Shown here: in pieces, positions 35,732 to 45,268 of the stretch | Numbering within the stretch: position 1 is the stretch's first letter | How the letters are laid out: each line of letters opens with the position of its first letter | From: Shewanella psychrotolerans | GTDB lineage: Bacteria; Pseudomonadota; Gammaproteobacteria; Enterobacterales; Shewanellaceae | Length of the DNA stretch: 64,000 nt | Direction of reading: 5' to 3' | Assembly: GCF_019457595.1 (NCBI RefSeq) | Contig: NZ_CP080419.1 | Span: 1,426,001-1,490,000 of the forward strand | The notes under the pieces: model-generated | Database searches by the model: none | Seen by the model: the letters and a program-made list of their open reading frames with translations, nothing else | What the model was told of the DNA's origin: nothing | Translations under genes and position numbers: made by a program

Positions 35732-37090
35732 TTAGAGTAAAACGAGGCTAAGTAGGTAGACTAAAATCATGGCGGTAACGCCTTGTATTAAAGTTGCCAT
35801 GGTCTGCGCTTTATAAGCCTGCTTTACGCTCATGCGGCTAAACTGAGTGACAACCCAAAAGAAGCTGTCGTTAGCATGGGATACGGTCATTGCACCTGCG
35901 CCAATGGCCATTACTGTGAGCACGCGCCCCATGTCGCTAGCAAGTCCGATATCTCCAAGCATGGGAGCAACTAGCGCTGAGGTTGCCACTAAGGCCACAG
36001 TTGAAGAACCTTGGGCAGATTTTAGCGCCGCAGCGACAATAAATGGCATAAAGATGCCGATCCCCAGTGCCGATAATGAGCTTCCTAAGAAATTACCAAT
36101 TTCGGTGGCTTTTAACACCGCACCAAACGCGCCGCCAGCACCTGTAATAAGAAGGATAGGCGCTGCAACGACTAGCCCTTGGCTGATGCGCTCACTGAAC
36201 TCCTTAATTTTGTCATCACTTTTAAGTAGAGATAGAGATAAAAAGAGACCTATCATCAAGGCGTTCACTGGCTGGCCTAGGAAGGCGAATATTTCAAAAA
36301 ACGAGCCTTCACCTAGGGGATGAGAGGGAAACTTGGCGATAGATCCCAAGCAGATCAGCAAGATAGGAACAAAGATAGGTGCAAACGCTTTCGTTGGGCT
36401 AGGTAATGTGCCATAAGCGGCTTTTAAACTATCAAACTCTTCTACGCTGTTTTTAAGCTCCTCAGCACCTTCACCATCGGGTTCAACATTGGCAAAACGA
36501 TTGGCCCACAACATGCCCGCTAGGGCTGCAATGGCCGCTACAAATATACCCACACCGATGACTAAGCCGAGATTTGATTCAAGGCCTAAGTTACCTGCCG
36601 CTGCTATAGGGCCTGGTGTTGGCGGTACAAAGGTGTGAGTGGCGTAAAGGCCTGTGGCCAGTGCGACACTCATTGATACGCTTGAGACCTTCATACGATT
36701 GGCCATCGATTGTTTCAGTGAGTTTAAGATCACAAAGCCAGAGTCACAAAATACGGGTATCGAAACTAGATAGCCGATAACAGACATGGTGAGCGTTGGA
36801 AAGCGTTTACCGAGCACTTTAATGACCACATCCGCCATGGTAATTGCTGCGCCACTTTTTTCAAGTATGGTGCCAATAATCGTCCCCAAAACAATCACTA
36901 AACCGATATAACCGAGGATCCCACCAAAACCGGATGTGATGGTTTTAGCGATATCGGCACTTGGCAGGCCATAGGCAAATGCGGCAATAAATGACGCAAT
37001 AATAAGGGTTAAAAACGGATGTAGCTTAAATTTGGATGTCGCAATAACGATAAACGCGATCACGGCTAGCAGAATCAGTACTAGGCTCAT
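35732..37090 (-). CDS. GntP-family permease, probably for glycerate
   Basis: A 452-residue proton symporter of the gluconate permease family with about 12-14 membrane helices: FIVIATSKFKLHPFLTLIIASFIAAFAYGLP, GFGGILGYIGLVIVLGTIIGTILEKSGAAITMAD, FVPPTPGPIAAAGNLG and MTVSHANDSFFWVVTQFSRMS are family landmarks. AGGGG precedes the ATG. The downstream gene on the strand is glycerate kinase and a CdaR/SdaR regulator is close by, so D-glycerate is the likeliest substrate; in Shewanella such a transporter has been called GrtP. Gluconate is the alternative. Confidence 0.88.
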   Translation of the reverse strand: MSLVLILLAVIAFIVIATSKFKLHPFLTLIIASFIAAFAYGLPSADIAKTITSGFGGILGYIGLVIVLGTIIGTILEKSGAAITMADVVIKVLGKRFPTLTMSVIGYLVSIPVFCDSGFVILNSLKQSMANRMKVSSVSMSVALATGLYATHTFVPPTPGPIAAAGNLGLESNLGLVIGVGIFVAAIAALAGMLWANRFANVEPDGEGAEELKNSVEEFDSLKAAYGTLPSPTKAFAPIFVPILLICLGSIAKFPSHPLGEGSFFEIFAFLGQPVNALMIGLFLSLSLLKSDDKIKEFSERISQGLVVAAPILLITGAGGAFGAVLKATEIGNFLGSSLSALGIGIFMPFIVAAALKSAQGSSTVALVATSALVAPMLGDIGLASDMGRVLTVMAIGAGAMTVSHANDSFFWVVTQFSRMSVKQAYKAQTMATLIQGVTAMILVYLLSLVLL

Positions 37091-37265
37091 AGGGTGCCCC
37101 TGTATTTGGGTTATATTTATTTGATTGTTAGAACATTGACCCGCATAGTCAGCGCCACTTAAGGTGAGGGCTAAGGTATTTCAGGCTATGGATATTATCC
37201 GTACATTAGGATAATTAGGCTTTATCAAAGGTGACAAATTTATCAGGATTTTATGAGGGTTTTTT

Positions 37266-37279
37266 GTGCAATTGCACAT
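37266..37279. promoter_or_regulatory. Perfect 14-bp palindrome upstream of the glycerate operon
   Basis: TGTGCAATTGCACA reads the same on both strands and lies 176 bases upstream of the permease start codon. It is a candidate operator for the CdaR/SdaR-type protein at 40769-41923. That link is inference. Confidence 0.55.
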
Positions 37280-37300
37280 TCATGGGCCAGATTAAGTCTG

Positions 37301-37335
37301 GGTGACTGTAAAACGGGCAGTATGCTTGTCACCCA
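37301..37335 (-). terminator. Inverted repeat downstream of the PuuD-like gene
   Basis: GGGTGAC and GTCACCC are perfect 7-bp arms separated by 21 bases, starting ten bases beyond the stop codon of the minus-strand gene. No T run follows directly, so it is a weak terminator candidate. Confidence 0.4.
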
Positions 37336-37345
37336 TGCTGTTGTG

Positions 37346-38140
37346 TTATGCGGTCAATTGATCATCGGTTTGCTGCAAAGCGAATTCGTTGCGGCAGGCA
37401 TCACCGAAGGCTTTAAATAACTTGATTGAATCGGGATTGTCATTTGCTTGCCATTCAGGATGCCACTGCACGCCAAGAATAAACTGTCCATAGGCTGGGC
37501 CATGAATAGCTTCTACTAAACCATCTTCGGCATGGGCAAGGGGTTCGAGACCTTTACCTAAGGTACAGATCCCTTGACCGTGGAGCGAGTTAATGGTGAT
37601 TTTGTCCCCCAGTAGCGCATGCAGCCAAGTGTTAGGTTCGATATTGATGCTATGGCGCGGGCCGTACTGCTCCTCTATCGAGGTGTTTGGGTCTTCACGA
37701 TGATCATTTAGATGGTCTTCAGCATAAACCTTTTGATGCAGATCGCCGCCCAAGGCCACGTTTAGCTCTTGCATGCCACGGCAGATCCCTAAGATCGGCA
37801 GTTTACGTTCAATTGCACCACGTATAATAGCCAAATCGAACAGATCGCGGTTCACATCTTGGGCTTTCTCCGGAGTCAAGTTTTCCTGTCCATACAGACT
37901 CGGGTCGATATTTGAACCCGCACCAGAAAGATAAACACCATCAACCATATCTAGATATTGGTCGATATCTTCGATACCAAAACAGGTAGGGACTAGCAGT
38001 GGAATACAGTCGGCAATATCGACGATAGGCTGCATATACTTGTGGGTCATGACTTGATAAGGATGACCGTTACGGTCTTGTTGACCCATAGTCATTAATA
38101 TCGTGGGTTTCTTAGCGGTTTTTTTTTGTGTTATTGGCAT
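37346..38140 (-). CDS. PuuD-like gamma-glutamyl-gamma-aminobutyrate hydrolase (class I amidotransferase)
   Basis: A 264-residue peptidase C26-type hydrolase. The nucleophile elbow ILGICRGMQELNVALGGDLHQKV contains the catalytic Cys, and GVQWHPEWQ contains the catalytic His with its Glu. The N-terminal part has KPTILMTMGQQDRNGHPYQVMTHKYMQPI, and YLSGAGSNIDPSLYG marks the family. PuuD releases GABA in putrescine degradation. No other puu gene is adjacent here, so substrate identity is tentative. AGGTGATCT precedes the ATG. It is upstream of the glycerate permease on the same strand but 255 bases away. Confidence 0.85.
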   Translation of the reverse strand: MPITQKKTAKKPTILMTMGQQDRNGHPYQVMTHKYMQPIVDIADCIPLLVPTCFGIEDIDQYLDMVDGVYLSGAGSNIDPSLYGQENLTPEKAQDVNRDLFDLAIIRGAIERKLPILGICRGMQELNVALGGDLHQKVYAEDHLNDHREDPNTSIEEQYGPRHSINIEPNTWLHALLGDKITINSLHGQGICTLGKGLEPLAHAEDGLVEAIHGPAYGQFILGVQWHPEWQANDNPDSIKLFKAFGDACRNEFALQQTDDQLTA

Positions 38141-39004
38141 AGATCACCTGATGAATAAATGGAGTATGAGTTTATATTTGTACCGATTGTTCTCGCTGTG
38201 TCGATAGCGATGACCATCGTTCACGCACAGTTTAATGGCGCTTTAAACAGATTAGACAAATTTCAGTCTGCCTATTGGTGTTCATTATGTCAAACGTTTT
38301 GGTTGTAATTAATTACATTTAGAGTAGTGGATTTAGATCTAAGGGGAGATTTTTGACTTGGTTGGATTTCCAATGAAAGTCATGAGATTCTGGATTTTAG
38401 TTTAATGGATATATAACGCTGTGAAGTGTCTACTGTTCTAGGGGCTTACGACTAGCTGACTTTGGGGCAAAAACACGTTAGTTTTTAACTCTGAATTCAC
38501 ACCAATGTGGCTAAATTGAAGAGGCGTTAGAGACAGGTGTAAGCGCAGTTTTGGCCCTTGGCGGCAGGGTCGCTCTCTGACATCCATGTCATCGCGGCAT
38601 TTGTGAATCCATTCACGTCAGATGCCGCCGTGGAGCGTATAGGGATGACTCACGACGATATCCCTATCTAAAAGCCAGTTCGGCAATCCCTGCCTCTCGT
38701 TCGTAAGCACGAAGCTGCGCTTCACTCACCGAGCCAAAAGAGTGCTTGCACATAAAGCGTGCGGCAGGCAATTAGCAACCATAAAGGTGTGACCTTCAAA
38801 CACACTTAACAAATAAGATGCGGCCAAACGCTACTCAAGCAACCCAAAAATACTAACCCTTCATTCGACGAGGAATTCATCTGATCGCTAAATAATGACT
38901 TCACTGCCATGACAGCGTAAAATCACGCCTCATTATAGCTGTGCTGGCTTTGTGCCGTACTAGCCTTGTTTCGCTCTCTGTTACCGTTAAGATGTCAACA
39001 ATCT
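38141..39004. other. Long intergenic region with a structured repeat
   Basis: An 860-base non-coding gap. Its main content is the multi-hairpin element at 38563-38694 (listed separately). The sequences around it (38440-38560 and 38700-38850) are AT/GC mixed without reading frames. Promoters of the flanking divergent genes should lie at the two ends. Confidence 0.55.
38563..38694. repeat. 132-bp multi-hairpin palindromic element
   Basis: An outer stem GGCAGGG (38563-38569) / CCCTGCC (38688-38694) encloses three further inverted repeats. They are TGACAT-CC-ATGTCA (38578-38591), GCGGCAT...ATGCCGC with an inner GTGAAT-CC-ATTCAC (38594-38628), and ATAGGGAT...ATCCCTAT (38639-38667). All arms are exact. 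It looks like an intergenic repeat unit with a cloverleaf-like fold rather than a single terminator. Confidence 0.65.
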
Positions 39005-40687
39005 ATGTACCAAGCTCAGCACTGTTTTACCGCGTTTAAATCGCCGATCGATAGTTATCAACTCCCTGAACGTTTTACCTTTCCGTTTTATTATGAGCCG
39101 CACCCTTTGTGTGTATTGGCGGCGAAGGAGCTACAAGCTTATCTGAGTAGCCAAACGGATTGGCAACATAACTTTGGCTTAGGCAAGGACACAAACAAGA
39201 TTATCGGCAAGATGTTTGGTGTGCTTCTCGTTCGCAATAACGGTGGCGAGCTCGGCTACTTGGCGGCATTTTCTGGCAAGCTGGCAGAGCAAAATCTTAT
39301 CGATGGTTTTGTGCCGCCTATATTCGATATGTTGACTAAAGACAGCTTTTTTCATGCTGAGCAACAGGGGATTAATCAGTTAACCCGTGAGTTAACCGAG
39401 CTTGAGGGCTCGAGTGAGCTATCGGAGTTAAGAGAGCGGTTAGCCACATTAGAACAAGAGGCTGATGATGAGCTTGAAGCCATGCGCGCGACGATTATCG
39501 AAGGGCGTAAAGTGCGCAAATTAAAGCGCGCTCAGGCTGAAGCTGAATTATCACAACAGTCGTTGGCAGGGTTAAATGTGCAACTGGGCAAGGAGAGTGT
39601 GGCGGAAAAGAATCGGCTCAAAGCGATAAAGCGGCATTGGGATGGCCTTATTGCAGAGGTGAGCGACTCACTACAATTGTTAGAGACTGAGATTGAATCG
39701 CTTAAAGCACAGCGAGCAACACAGTCTAACGCCTTGCAGCAAAAGTTGTTTGCACAGTATCGGTTTTTAAATCAAGCGGGAGAGCTGCGCGACCTTAATC
39801 AGATTTTTAAAGATGCGCCAAATCAGCAGCCGCCAGCAGGGGCAGGTGAGTGCGCGGCGCCTAAGTTATTGCAATATGCTTTTGCTCATGGATTGACTCC
39901 GCTAGCGATAGCCGAGTTCTGGTGGGGGGCATCGCCCAAGTCAGAGGTCAAACAACATAAGCAGTTTTATGGTGCTTGTCATGGTAAATGCCAGCCAATT
40001 TTGAACCATATGCTCAAAGGTATTGAGATGGATGACAATCCATTATTGAGTAATCCCGCTGAAGGTAAAGTTATCGATATTTTGTACCAAGATGAGGCGA
40101 TGGCGGTGATCAATAAGCCGGCTGAGTTTTTGTCGGTGCCAGGCAAGAATATCAGTGATTCAGTTTATGCACGGATGAAGCAGCGGTTTCCTACTGCGAC
40201 TGGACCTTTGATCGTGCATCGTTTGGATATGTCGACCTCGGGGCTGATGGTTATCGCATTGAGCAAAGAGGCGAATAGGACGCTGGTACAGCAGTTTATT
40301 GGCCGTACGGTAGAGAAACGTTATGTGGCTAAACTGGCGGGCATTGTCGCAGGTGAACAGGGTGAGATTAGCTTGCCACTGCGAGTCGACCTTGACGATA
40401 GGCCGCGTCAGCTGGTCTGTTTTGAACATGGTAAACATGCACATACTCTATGGCAGGTTAAGGCGCGAGACGATAACCACACTTGGTTATATCTCTATCC
40501 GCAAACAGGTCGTACCCATCAACTGCGGGTGCATTGTGCCCATATTGATGGGCTTGATCTGCCGATCATTGGCGATGATCTCTATGGCGCGCGCGCTAAC
40601 CGTTTGCATCTGCACGCCGAGCGCTTAGTGCTTAATCATCCTATTACGGGTGAGCGACTGACCTTTGAAGTTGACGCTGAATTTTAA
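39005..40687 (+). CDS. RluA-family pseudouridine synthase with N-terminal coiled-coil extension
   Basis: A 560-residue protein. The N-terminal 340 residues contain a region of unknown role with MFGVLLVRNNGGELGYLAAFSGKLAEQ and a long charged coiled coil (about residues 145-260, LEQEADDELEAMRATIIEGRKVRKLKRAQAEAEL). The C-terminal synthase domain begins near 360 (IDILYQDEAMAVINKPAEFLSVPG), with catalytic VHRLDMSTSGLMVIALSKEANRTL and YLYPQTGRTHQLRVHCAHIDGLDLPIIGDDLYG. This long form is known in Vibrio- and Shewanella-like bacteria. The ATG at 39005 is preferred over an upstream TTG. RNA target unknown. Confidence 0.9.
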   Translation: MYQAQHCFTAFKSPIDSYQLPERFTFPFYYEPHPLCVLAAKELQAYLSSQTDWQHNFGLGKDTNKIIGKMFGVLLVRNNGGELGYLAAFSGKLAEQNLIDGFVPPIFDMLTKDSFFHAEQQGINQLTRELTELEGSSELSELRERLATLEQEADDELEAMRATIIEGRKVRKLKRAQAEAELSQQSLAGLNVQLGKESVAEKNRLKAIKRHWDGLIAEVSDSLQLLETEIESLKAQRATQSNALQQKLFAQYRFLNQAGELRDLNQIFKDAPNQQPPAGAGECAAPKLLQYAFAHGLTPLAIAEFWWGASPKSEVKQHKQFYGACHGKCQPILNHMLKGIEMDDNPLLSNPAEGKVIDILYQDEAMAVINKPAEFLSVPGKNISDSVYARMKQRFPTATGPLIVHRLDMSTSGLMVIALSKEANRTLVQQFIGRTVEKRYVAKLAGIVAGEQGEISLPLRVDLDDRPRQLVCFEHGKHAHTLWQVKARDDNHTWLYLYPQTGRTHQLRVHCAHIDGLDLPIIGDDLYGARANRLHLHAERLVLNHPITGERLTFEVDAEF

Positions 40688-40768
40688 TGGCCTTTTTAAA
40701 TGGTTCATTTTTTACTGTCAGTTTTAATCGACGGTTTGAGTATGATTTTTAGCAAACCGTGTTACTGC

Positions 40769-41923
40769 TTAACTTGGGTCATTCAATAAAACCTGTCCGA
40801 GATAGAGTTGCAGCAAACCATCGATGTTGTTGAGTTCAACCCCAGTAATTTGGCTGATCTTATCGAGCCGATAGCGCAGGGTATTGCGGTGGATATAAAG
40901 CTGCTTTGCACAAGCGCCCTGATCCCCTAAATGAGTAAGATACGCCGCCAGAGTTTTTCGTAGCTGCTGGTTATTGTCGTGCTCAATTAACCTGCTAAAT
41001 GGCGTGAGCAGTTGCTGACCGCGCCAATCTTGTTTGAGTCCCGACAACATCACCAGTAACGCGAAATCTTCAAATAGGTATTTGCTTTGTTTGGGTTGCA
41101 TCTGCATGCCAAATCTAAGGGTTTCTTTTGCGGTTTGGTAAGAGTGATGAATATCGGTCGCGGCAGGGAAATAGTGTCCTAGGGCTATCTTTAACTGGAC
41201 ACTTATCTCTGTTGGAATACGTTTAAGTAGCTGGTCGATACGCTCACTTTCAAGACTTGCATTCCACTGTTTACCATCCAGAAACGCAGGTTTAAGGATC
41301 ACCAACTCTGTCATCGAGGTCATGGCGATAAGATTGCCTCTCGATGGATTTTTAAGCAGGTTAAGCACTTGTTTTAATAGCGGGTTACCCATTGTGTCAC
41401 TGTTATCATCCTGCACTTGGATCACGGCTGCGACGCGGGGCATATAAAGGTCAATATTGAGTCTCTTTGCCCTAGCTTCGAGCTGTTCAATATCATTATA
41501 TTTCCCTTTAATTAGCTGCAGAATAAACTCCTCTTGCTGACGGTTTTGCCATTGGATCAGTTCAATTGAGTTAGCCTGTTCAACAATCATCTCGGCGGTC
41601 ATCTTTAGTAGCTGGCCAAAGGCCCTGAGGTGCTCAGGCTCTCCAGTAATACCGATAACGCCGATGATCTCGCCTTGATAGTGCAGCGGCAGATTGATGC
41701 CCGCCTTGACCCCATGCAGGCTACCAGCGCTGGCGTTGTTGAGTTCTACGGTGCGATTCTGGCTGATGGCCAGCAGGGCGCCTTCGTGGATGGAGCCGAT
41801 TCTGTGTGGGTCGCCAGAGCCCAGGATCATTCCTTGGCTGTTCATGACATTGATATTGTGGCCGATGATCGCCATGGTGCGATCGACTATCTGTTGGGCA
41901 AGTTGTGTGTCGAGAAAAAACAA
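40769..41923 (-). CDS. CdaR/SdaR-family sugar diacid and glycerate regulator
   Basis: A 384-residue transcription factor with the CdaR layout: an N-terminal diacid-recognition domain (LDTQLAQQIVDRTMAIIGHNINVMNSQGMILGSGDPHRIGSIHEGALL), GVIGITGEPEHLRAFGQLLKMTAEMIVEQ, a GGDEF-like middle, and a C-terminal PucR-type HTH (KQLYIHRNTLRYRLDKISQITGV). It begins at a TTG, because no in-frame ATG or GTG exists before the upstream stop. In Shewanella a member called SdaR controls glycerate uptake and kinase genes, which lie 4-5 kb away here. It is separated from mtrB by that gene's terminator. Confidence 0.88.
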   Translation of the reverse strand: MFFLDTQLAQQIVDRTMAIIGHNINVMNSQGMILGSGDPHRIGSIHEGALLAISQNRTVELNNASAGSLHGVKAGINLPLHYQGEIIGVIGITGEPEHLRAFGQLLKMTAEMIVEQANSIELIQWQNRQQEEFILQLIKGKYNDIEQLEARAKRLNIDLYMPRVAAVIQVQDDNSDTMGNPLLKQVLNLLKNPSRGNLIAMTSMTELVILKPAFLDGKQWNASLESERIDQLLKRIPTEISVQLKIALGHYFPAATDIHHSYQTAKETLRFGMQMQPKQSKYLFEDFALLVMLSGLKQDWRGQQLLTPFSRLIEHDNNQQLRKTLAAYLTHLGDQGACAKQLYIHRNTLRYRLDKISQITGVELNNIDGLLQLYLGQVLLNDPS

Positions 41924-42031
41924 GGCGATGTTAACGGCTTAGGAATTGGATCCTGAGCTTAAGGCAAAAACTTCCCTGACACTAGCCTTGGTTAAGGCTT
42001 TTTCGAGATGACCATTAATGATAAAGCATAA

Positions 42032-42056
42032 AAAACCCGCGACGGGCGCGGGTTTT
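42032..42056 (-). terminator. Terminator of mtrCAB
   Basis: AAAACCCGC and GCGGGTTTT are perfect arms around GACGGGC, 30 bases beyond the mtrB stop, with a T run on the transcribed strand (complement of AAAAA). Confidence 0.88.
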
Positions 42057-42085
42057 AAAGGCAATTAGCTATGACTGCATAGCTA

Positions 42086-44185
42086 TTAAAGCTTGTAGCT
42101 CATACTAAGCATGATCAGGTGGGCATTGTAGTCGTGGTTGTTGTAACCAAATCCGACGACGTTCCAAATGTCATCTGGCGCTATGCTGTTACCTGGATCA
42201 TTGTCCTGGTATTTTTCCATCTTATAGTCAAGACGGACCGCCATCTTATCGGTGGCCTGGTATTGGCCATAGAAATTGACGTTGTGGACTTTGGCATTGT
42301 AATCGCCATAGTCACCAGCAATTCCCTGTTGTACCTGAGTGTTGCTGCTTGAATCTGAGTAGGTGTAGTCTACGCCAAGACGTAGTTTCTTCTCTAACAG
42401 ATTGTTGTAGCTAAACCCAGCGCCAACCACATCGACCTGATCTTCGACTAAGCCAAACCAGTTTGGTGCGCCAAAGTTGGTGCTGCCAGCCTGCTCTGAA
42501 TCAATGTTCTGACGATTGTAGAAGGCGTTAACCATCATATCGTCGTTGAGCAGGTAGCTGAGGTTGATGTCGTAGCTGACATCTTTTGACTCAGTTAGAC
42601 CGATTTGGGTTTCGTTGTAGTCATCCAGAGCGTAGCGACCACCAAAGTCAATAGTCAGCGCATCGATTGGTGTGTGGCTAACACGAGCCTCGACCATGGT
42701 ACGCTGGCGGTCAGCAAGGTTGTACTTGCGCAGCAGGCTGTTTGACTCGTTTGAGGTCCACTCAGAGGCTTGGTATCGCGAACCATCACGCTCGCCATAG
42801 CTACCCTTGATCCACATATCCCACTTGTCGAATGCGCTTAGGTGGTACTTAGCCCACAGCGTGTTCTCATCAGTGGTTTCGCGGTCTTGGTAGCTACGTT
42901 CGTCGCGGCGGTAGTCGTAACCGACATCAAGCTTCATGCCACGGCTGATACGCAAATCAACACCCACTTTACCTCTTTGTGTCGTGAAGTCATAAGGGGT
43001 GTTGTAGGCCACTTTGCCTGTGGCGGAGTCGATGCTGATCTGAGTCCACTCTTCCACATTGGTCTTGTTATCGCGGTCGCTATAGTCATAGCTGGCGTTA
43101 ACACGAACCGTGCGGTTGATGCGAGACACGACCTTTAGGTTAGCACCGGACATATCGACCTTAGCATCCACTGCATCTACTGGCGTTTGATAACCGTAAC
43201 CAGAGGTCACCAGCGCCTGATCTTGGCTCATCTGACCGTAATGTACGCGGCCGCTCATGATGGTGCTACCGGCGGTGTATTGGCCCATCAATGAAACAAC
43301 ATGTGCTTCATTGTCAGGGTCAAGCGCCATAACACCTTGAGTTTGCGCGCCAAAGGTTGGGTTAAAGGCATTGTCAAAGGTCAGTTGGCTATATTGGTTT
43401 TTAAAGCTAGAACCTGAATAGTTCAGGGCGGTAAACCAGTTATCGCCTCTGAACTTGACGCCTGCCTCAACGGTATCTGTGGTGTAATCCACAGGCTCAG
43501 CCAGCATCATAGACTGATTGAAGAAACTACCTGATGCCTGCTTAAGACCCGTTTTATCTTCACGCTCATAGTTGATGTAAGTGCTCCACAACTCCTCACC
43601 CTGATACTCGAAGCCTAGGCCAGCGCGCTTGCGCTTGAGGGAGAGTTCAAGTGGATTAAGGCTGTTGTACAGCTCATTCATATCCTGGCTTGAACCTGCA
43701 GTCTGCCAGTTGCTTGGTAGAGTGAGGTGGTCACCGCCTACACCTTGATATGGAGTCATGGCACTGTCAGTGTCGTAAGTCGCGATTTGACGGTAATTTA
43801 AGTTGATCTTGTATTGACCCACCCTACCGGTATTTACGTCTAAATGACCGTTTTCCATGCCCAAATCTTGCGCTTCTACTGTAGTGCGATAGCCTGATTC
43901 GTTGGTGTATCTGACATCGGCATCGACTTTACCCGCAAACTCATTTTCTGCCGCAAATGCATTAGCAGAGTGGATGTCGTTACTGTCGTTATAACCGACG
44001 CCAACACCTACCGAACCTGATACGCCAGTATCAATAGCGCAGCGCTTACATGCCCACTTATCAAATTTTACTTTGTCAGTGTTGGCATTTTGTACACCAT
44101 AGCCATCTGCAAATGCGATGTTTGGCACAAATACACTGGTATTAGCGATCAGGGCGAGCGTGACTAAATTTAATTTGAATTTCAT
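42086..44185 (-). CDS. mtrB: MtrB outer-membrane beta-barrel of the Mtr conduit
   Basis: A 699-residue porin that sheaths the periplasmic cytochrome MtrA and positions MtrC at the cell surface. The signal peptide MKFKLNLVTLALIANTSVFVPNIAFA is followed by DGYGVQNANTDKVKFDKWACKRCAIDTG. Its CKRC is the N-terminal Cys pair of this family. Long alternating strands and acidic loops continue to the terminal LSMSYKL, the barrel-assembly signal. Conserved stretches shared with MR-1 MtrB include NYRQIATYD, KQASGSFFNQSMMLAEPVDYTTDT and FGAQTQG. It starts 12 bases after mtrA and is the last gene of mtrCAB. Confidence 0.97.
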   Translation of the reverse strand: MKFKLNLVTLALIANTSVFVPNIAFADGYGVQNANTDKVKFDKWACKRCAIDTGVSGSVGVGVGYNDSNDIHSANAFAAENEFAGKVDADVRYTNESGYRTTVEAQDLGMENGHLDVNTGRVGQYKINLNYRQIATYDTDSAMTPYQGVGGDHLTLPSNWQTAGSSQDMNELYNSLNPLELSLKRKRAGLGFEYQGEELWSTYINYEREDKTGLKQASGSFFNQSMMLAEPVDYTTDTVEAGVKFRGDNWFTALNYSGSSFKNQYSQLTFDNAFNPTFGAQTQGVMALDPDNEAHVVSLMGQYTAGSTIMSGRVHYGQMSQDQALVTSGYGYQTPVDAVDAKVDMSGANLKVVSRINRTVRVNASYDYSDRDNKTNVEEWTQISIDSATGKVAYNTPYDFTTQRGKVGVDLRISRGMKLDVGYDYRRDERSYQDRETTDENTLWAKYHLSAFDKWDMWIKGSYGERDGSRYQASEWTSNESNSLLRKYNLADRQRTMVEARVSHTPIDALTIDFGGRYALDDYNETQIGLTESKDVSYDINLSYLLNDDMMVNAFYNRQNIDSEQAGSTNFGAPNWFGLVEDQVDVVGAGFSYNNLLEKKLRLGVDYTYSDSSSNTQVQQGIAGDYGDYNAKVHNVNFYGQYQATDKMAVRLDYKMEKYQDNDPGNSIAPDDIWNVVGFGYNNHDYNAHLIMLSMSYKL

Positions 44186-44197
44186 CTTCTCGTCTCC

Positions 44198-45187
44198 TTA
44201 GCGCTGGAATAGCTTGCCAGATGGATGGTTAGAACCATGGACCTGACTATGACAGTTCAAGCAGCTGCGGCCACCGGTAAAGGCGTTACCACCCACGGTT
44301 GAGCCTTGTTCTGTGTTACCCAGGTATGCATTGCTGGCATGGCCATCGCTAGCGTGACATTGCTGACACAATTGAGGTGCACGAGTATTTAGCATACCTT
44401 CGTTTACGCTGCCGTGTGGATTATGACAAGTCACACAGTTTTCAGTTACGGGAGCATGTTCCCATAGCTTTGGGCCGCGTTTTTCAGCATGACACGAGTA
44501 GCAAGTTTCATTCACGCTTGGCTTTACCAAGTCTGAATCAGCCATCGTGCCGTGTGGATTATGACAATCGCTACAGGTCATTTGGTTCCATTTCATTGGA
44601 TGACTAGATCGCTTGTTCATATCCGCTTTTTGCTTAGTGTGACAGCTAGTACAGACTTCCATCTCAGTGTTTTTTGACAGCACGGGATCTTTTTCGGTAT
44701 GAACCGAGTGACAAGAAGCACAGGCCACATCGGCATTGTCGTGGTGACCACCGTTCCATGCTATACGCTTGTCATCTTTGTGACAGCTCATACAGACGCT
44801 GTTTTGCTTCTCAGCTGACAGGCTTGAGTCAGGACCGAAGGCAATCATCGGTTCGTTACCGCCGCGGTTATGTTTACCCATAGGGCCGTGGCAGGCTTCA
44901 CACTGCAGACCGGCCATCGGGCTATTGCTCGAGTTAGCAGCGCCGTGTACGCCTTTAAACAGATCCATGACTTTTTCTGATTTGCCGTGACACATAAGGC
45001 AAGAGTCGGCACCTTTAGGCGAGTATTGGCCTTCGGCAAACTTCTTGTCTAGCGTGGTTTCCACCTCGTCAGGGGTCATCTTAGCGTCCCACTTAGAGGC
45101 AACCGCGCCTTGGCTTATGCCAAGCGACAGCACTGCAGCTGCCATCACCGCCGGAATCAGGCTTTTGAATTGATTTGTGATTTTCAT
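44198..45187 (-). CDS. mtrA: MtrA periplasmic decaheme cytochrome c
   Basis: A 329-residue decaheme electron carrier that enters the MtrB barrel and connects periplasmic donors to MtrC. Ten CXXCH motifs are present (CLMCH, CEACH, CMSCH, CASCH, CTSCH, CSDCH, CYSCH, CVTCH, CQQCH, CLNCH), and the start of the mature part, [30 protein letters not shown], matches MR-1 MtrA. The signal peptide is [31 protein letters not shown] begin at the ATG at 45187, which has AGGA eight bases upstream; a longer frame would add 22 residues with no signal character. It lies 81 bases after mtrC, past a hairpin. Confidence 0.97.
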   Translation of the reverse strand: MKITNQFKSLIPAVMAAAVLSLGISQGAVASKWDAKMTPDEVETTLDKKFAEGQYSPKGADSCLMCHGKSEKVMDLFKGVHGAANSSNSPMAGLQCEACHGPMGKHNRGGNEPMIAFGPDSSLSAEKQNSVCMSCHKDDKRIAWNGGHHDNADVACASCHSVHTEKDPVLSKNTEMEVCTSCHTKQKADMNKRSSHPMKWNQMTCSDCHNPHGTMADSDLVKPSVNETCYSCHAEKRGPKLWEHAPVTENCVTCHNPHGSVNEGMLNTRAPQLCQQCHASDGHASNAYLGNTEQGSTVGGNAFTGGRSCLNCHSQVHGSNHPSGKLFQR

Positions 45188-45226
45188 AATAGGCATCCTA
45201 ATTTGCACAAAATAGTCGTGAAAAGT

Positions 45227-45244
45227 GGGGGAGGTGACTCCCCC
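45227..45244 (-). terminator. Hairpin between mtrC and mtrA, possible attenuator
   Basis: GGGGGAG and CTCCCCC form a perfect GC-rich 7-bp stem with a four-base loop. On the transcribed strand it is followed by ACTTTTC. It sits in the 81-base gap inside mtrCAB, so it would reduce rather than abolish mtrAB transcription. Confidence 0.6.
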
Positions 45245-45268
45245 GGTTTTCAATTTGAGATGTGCAAA

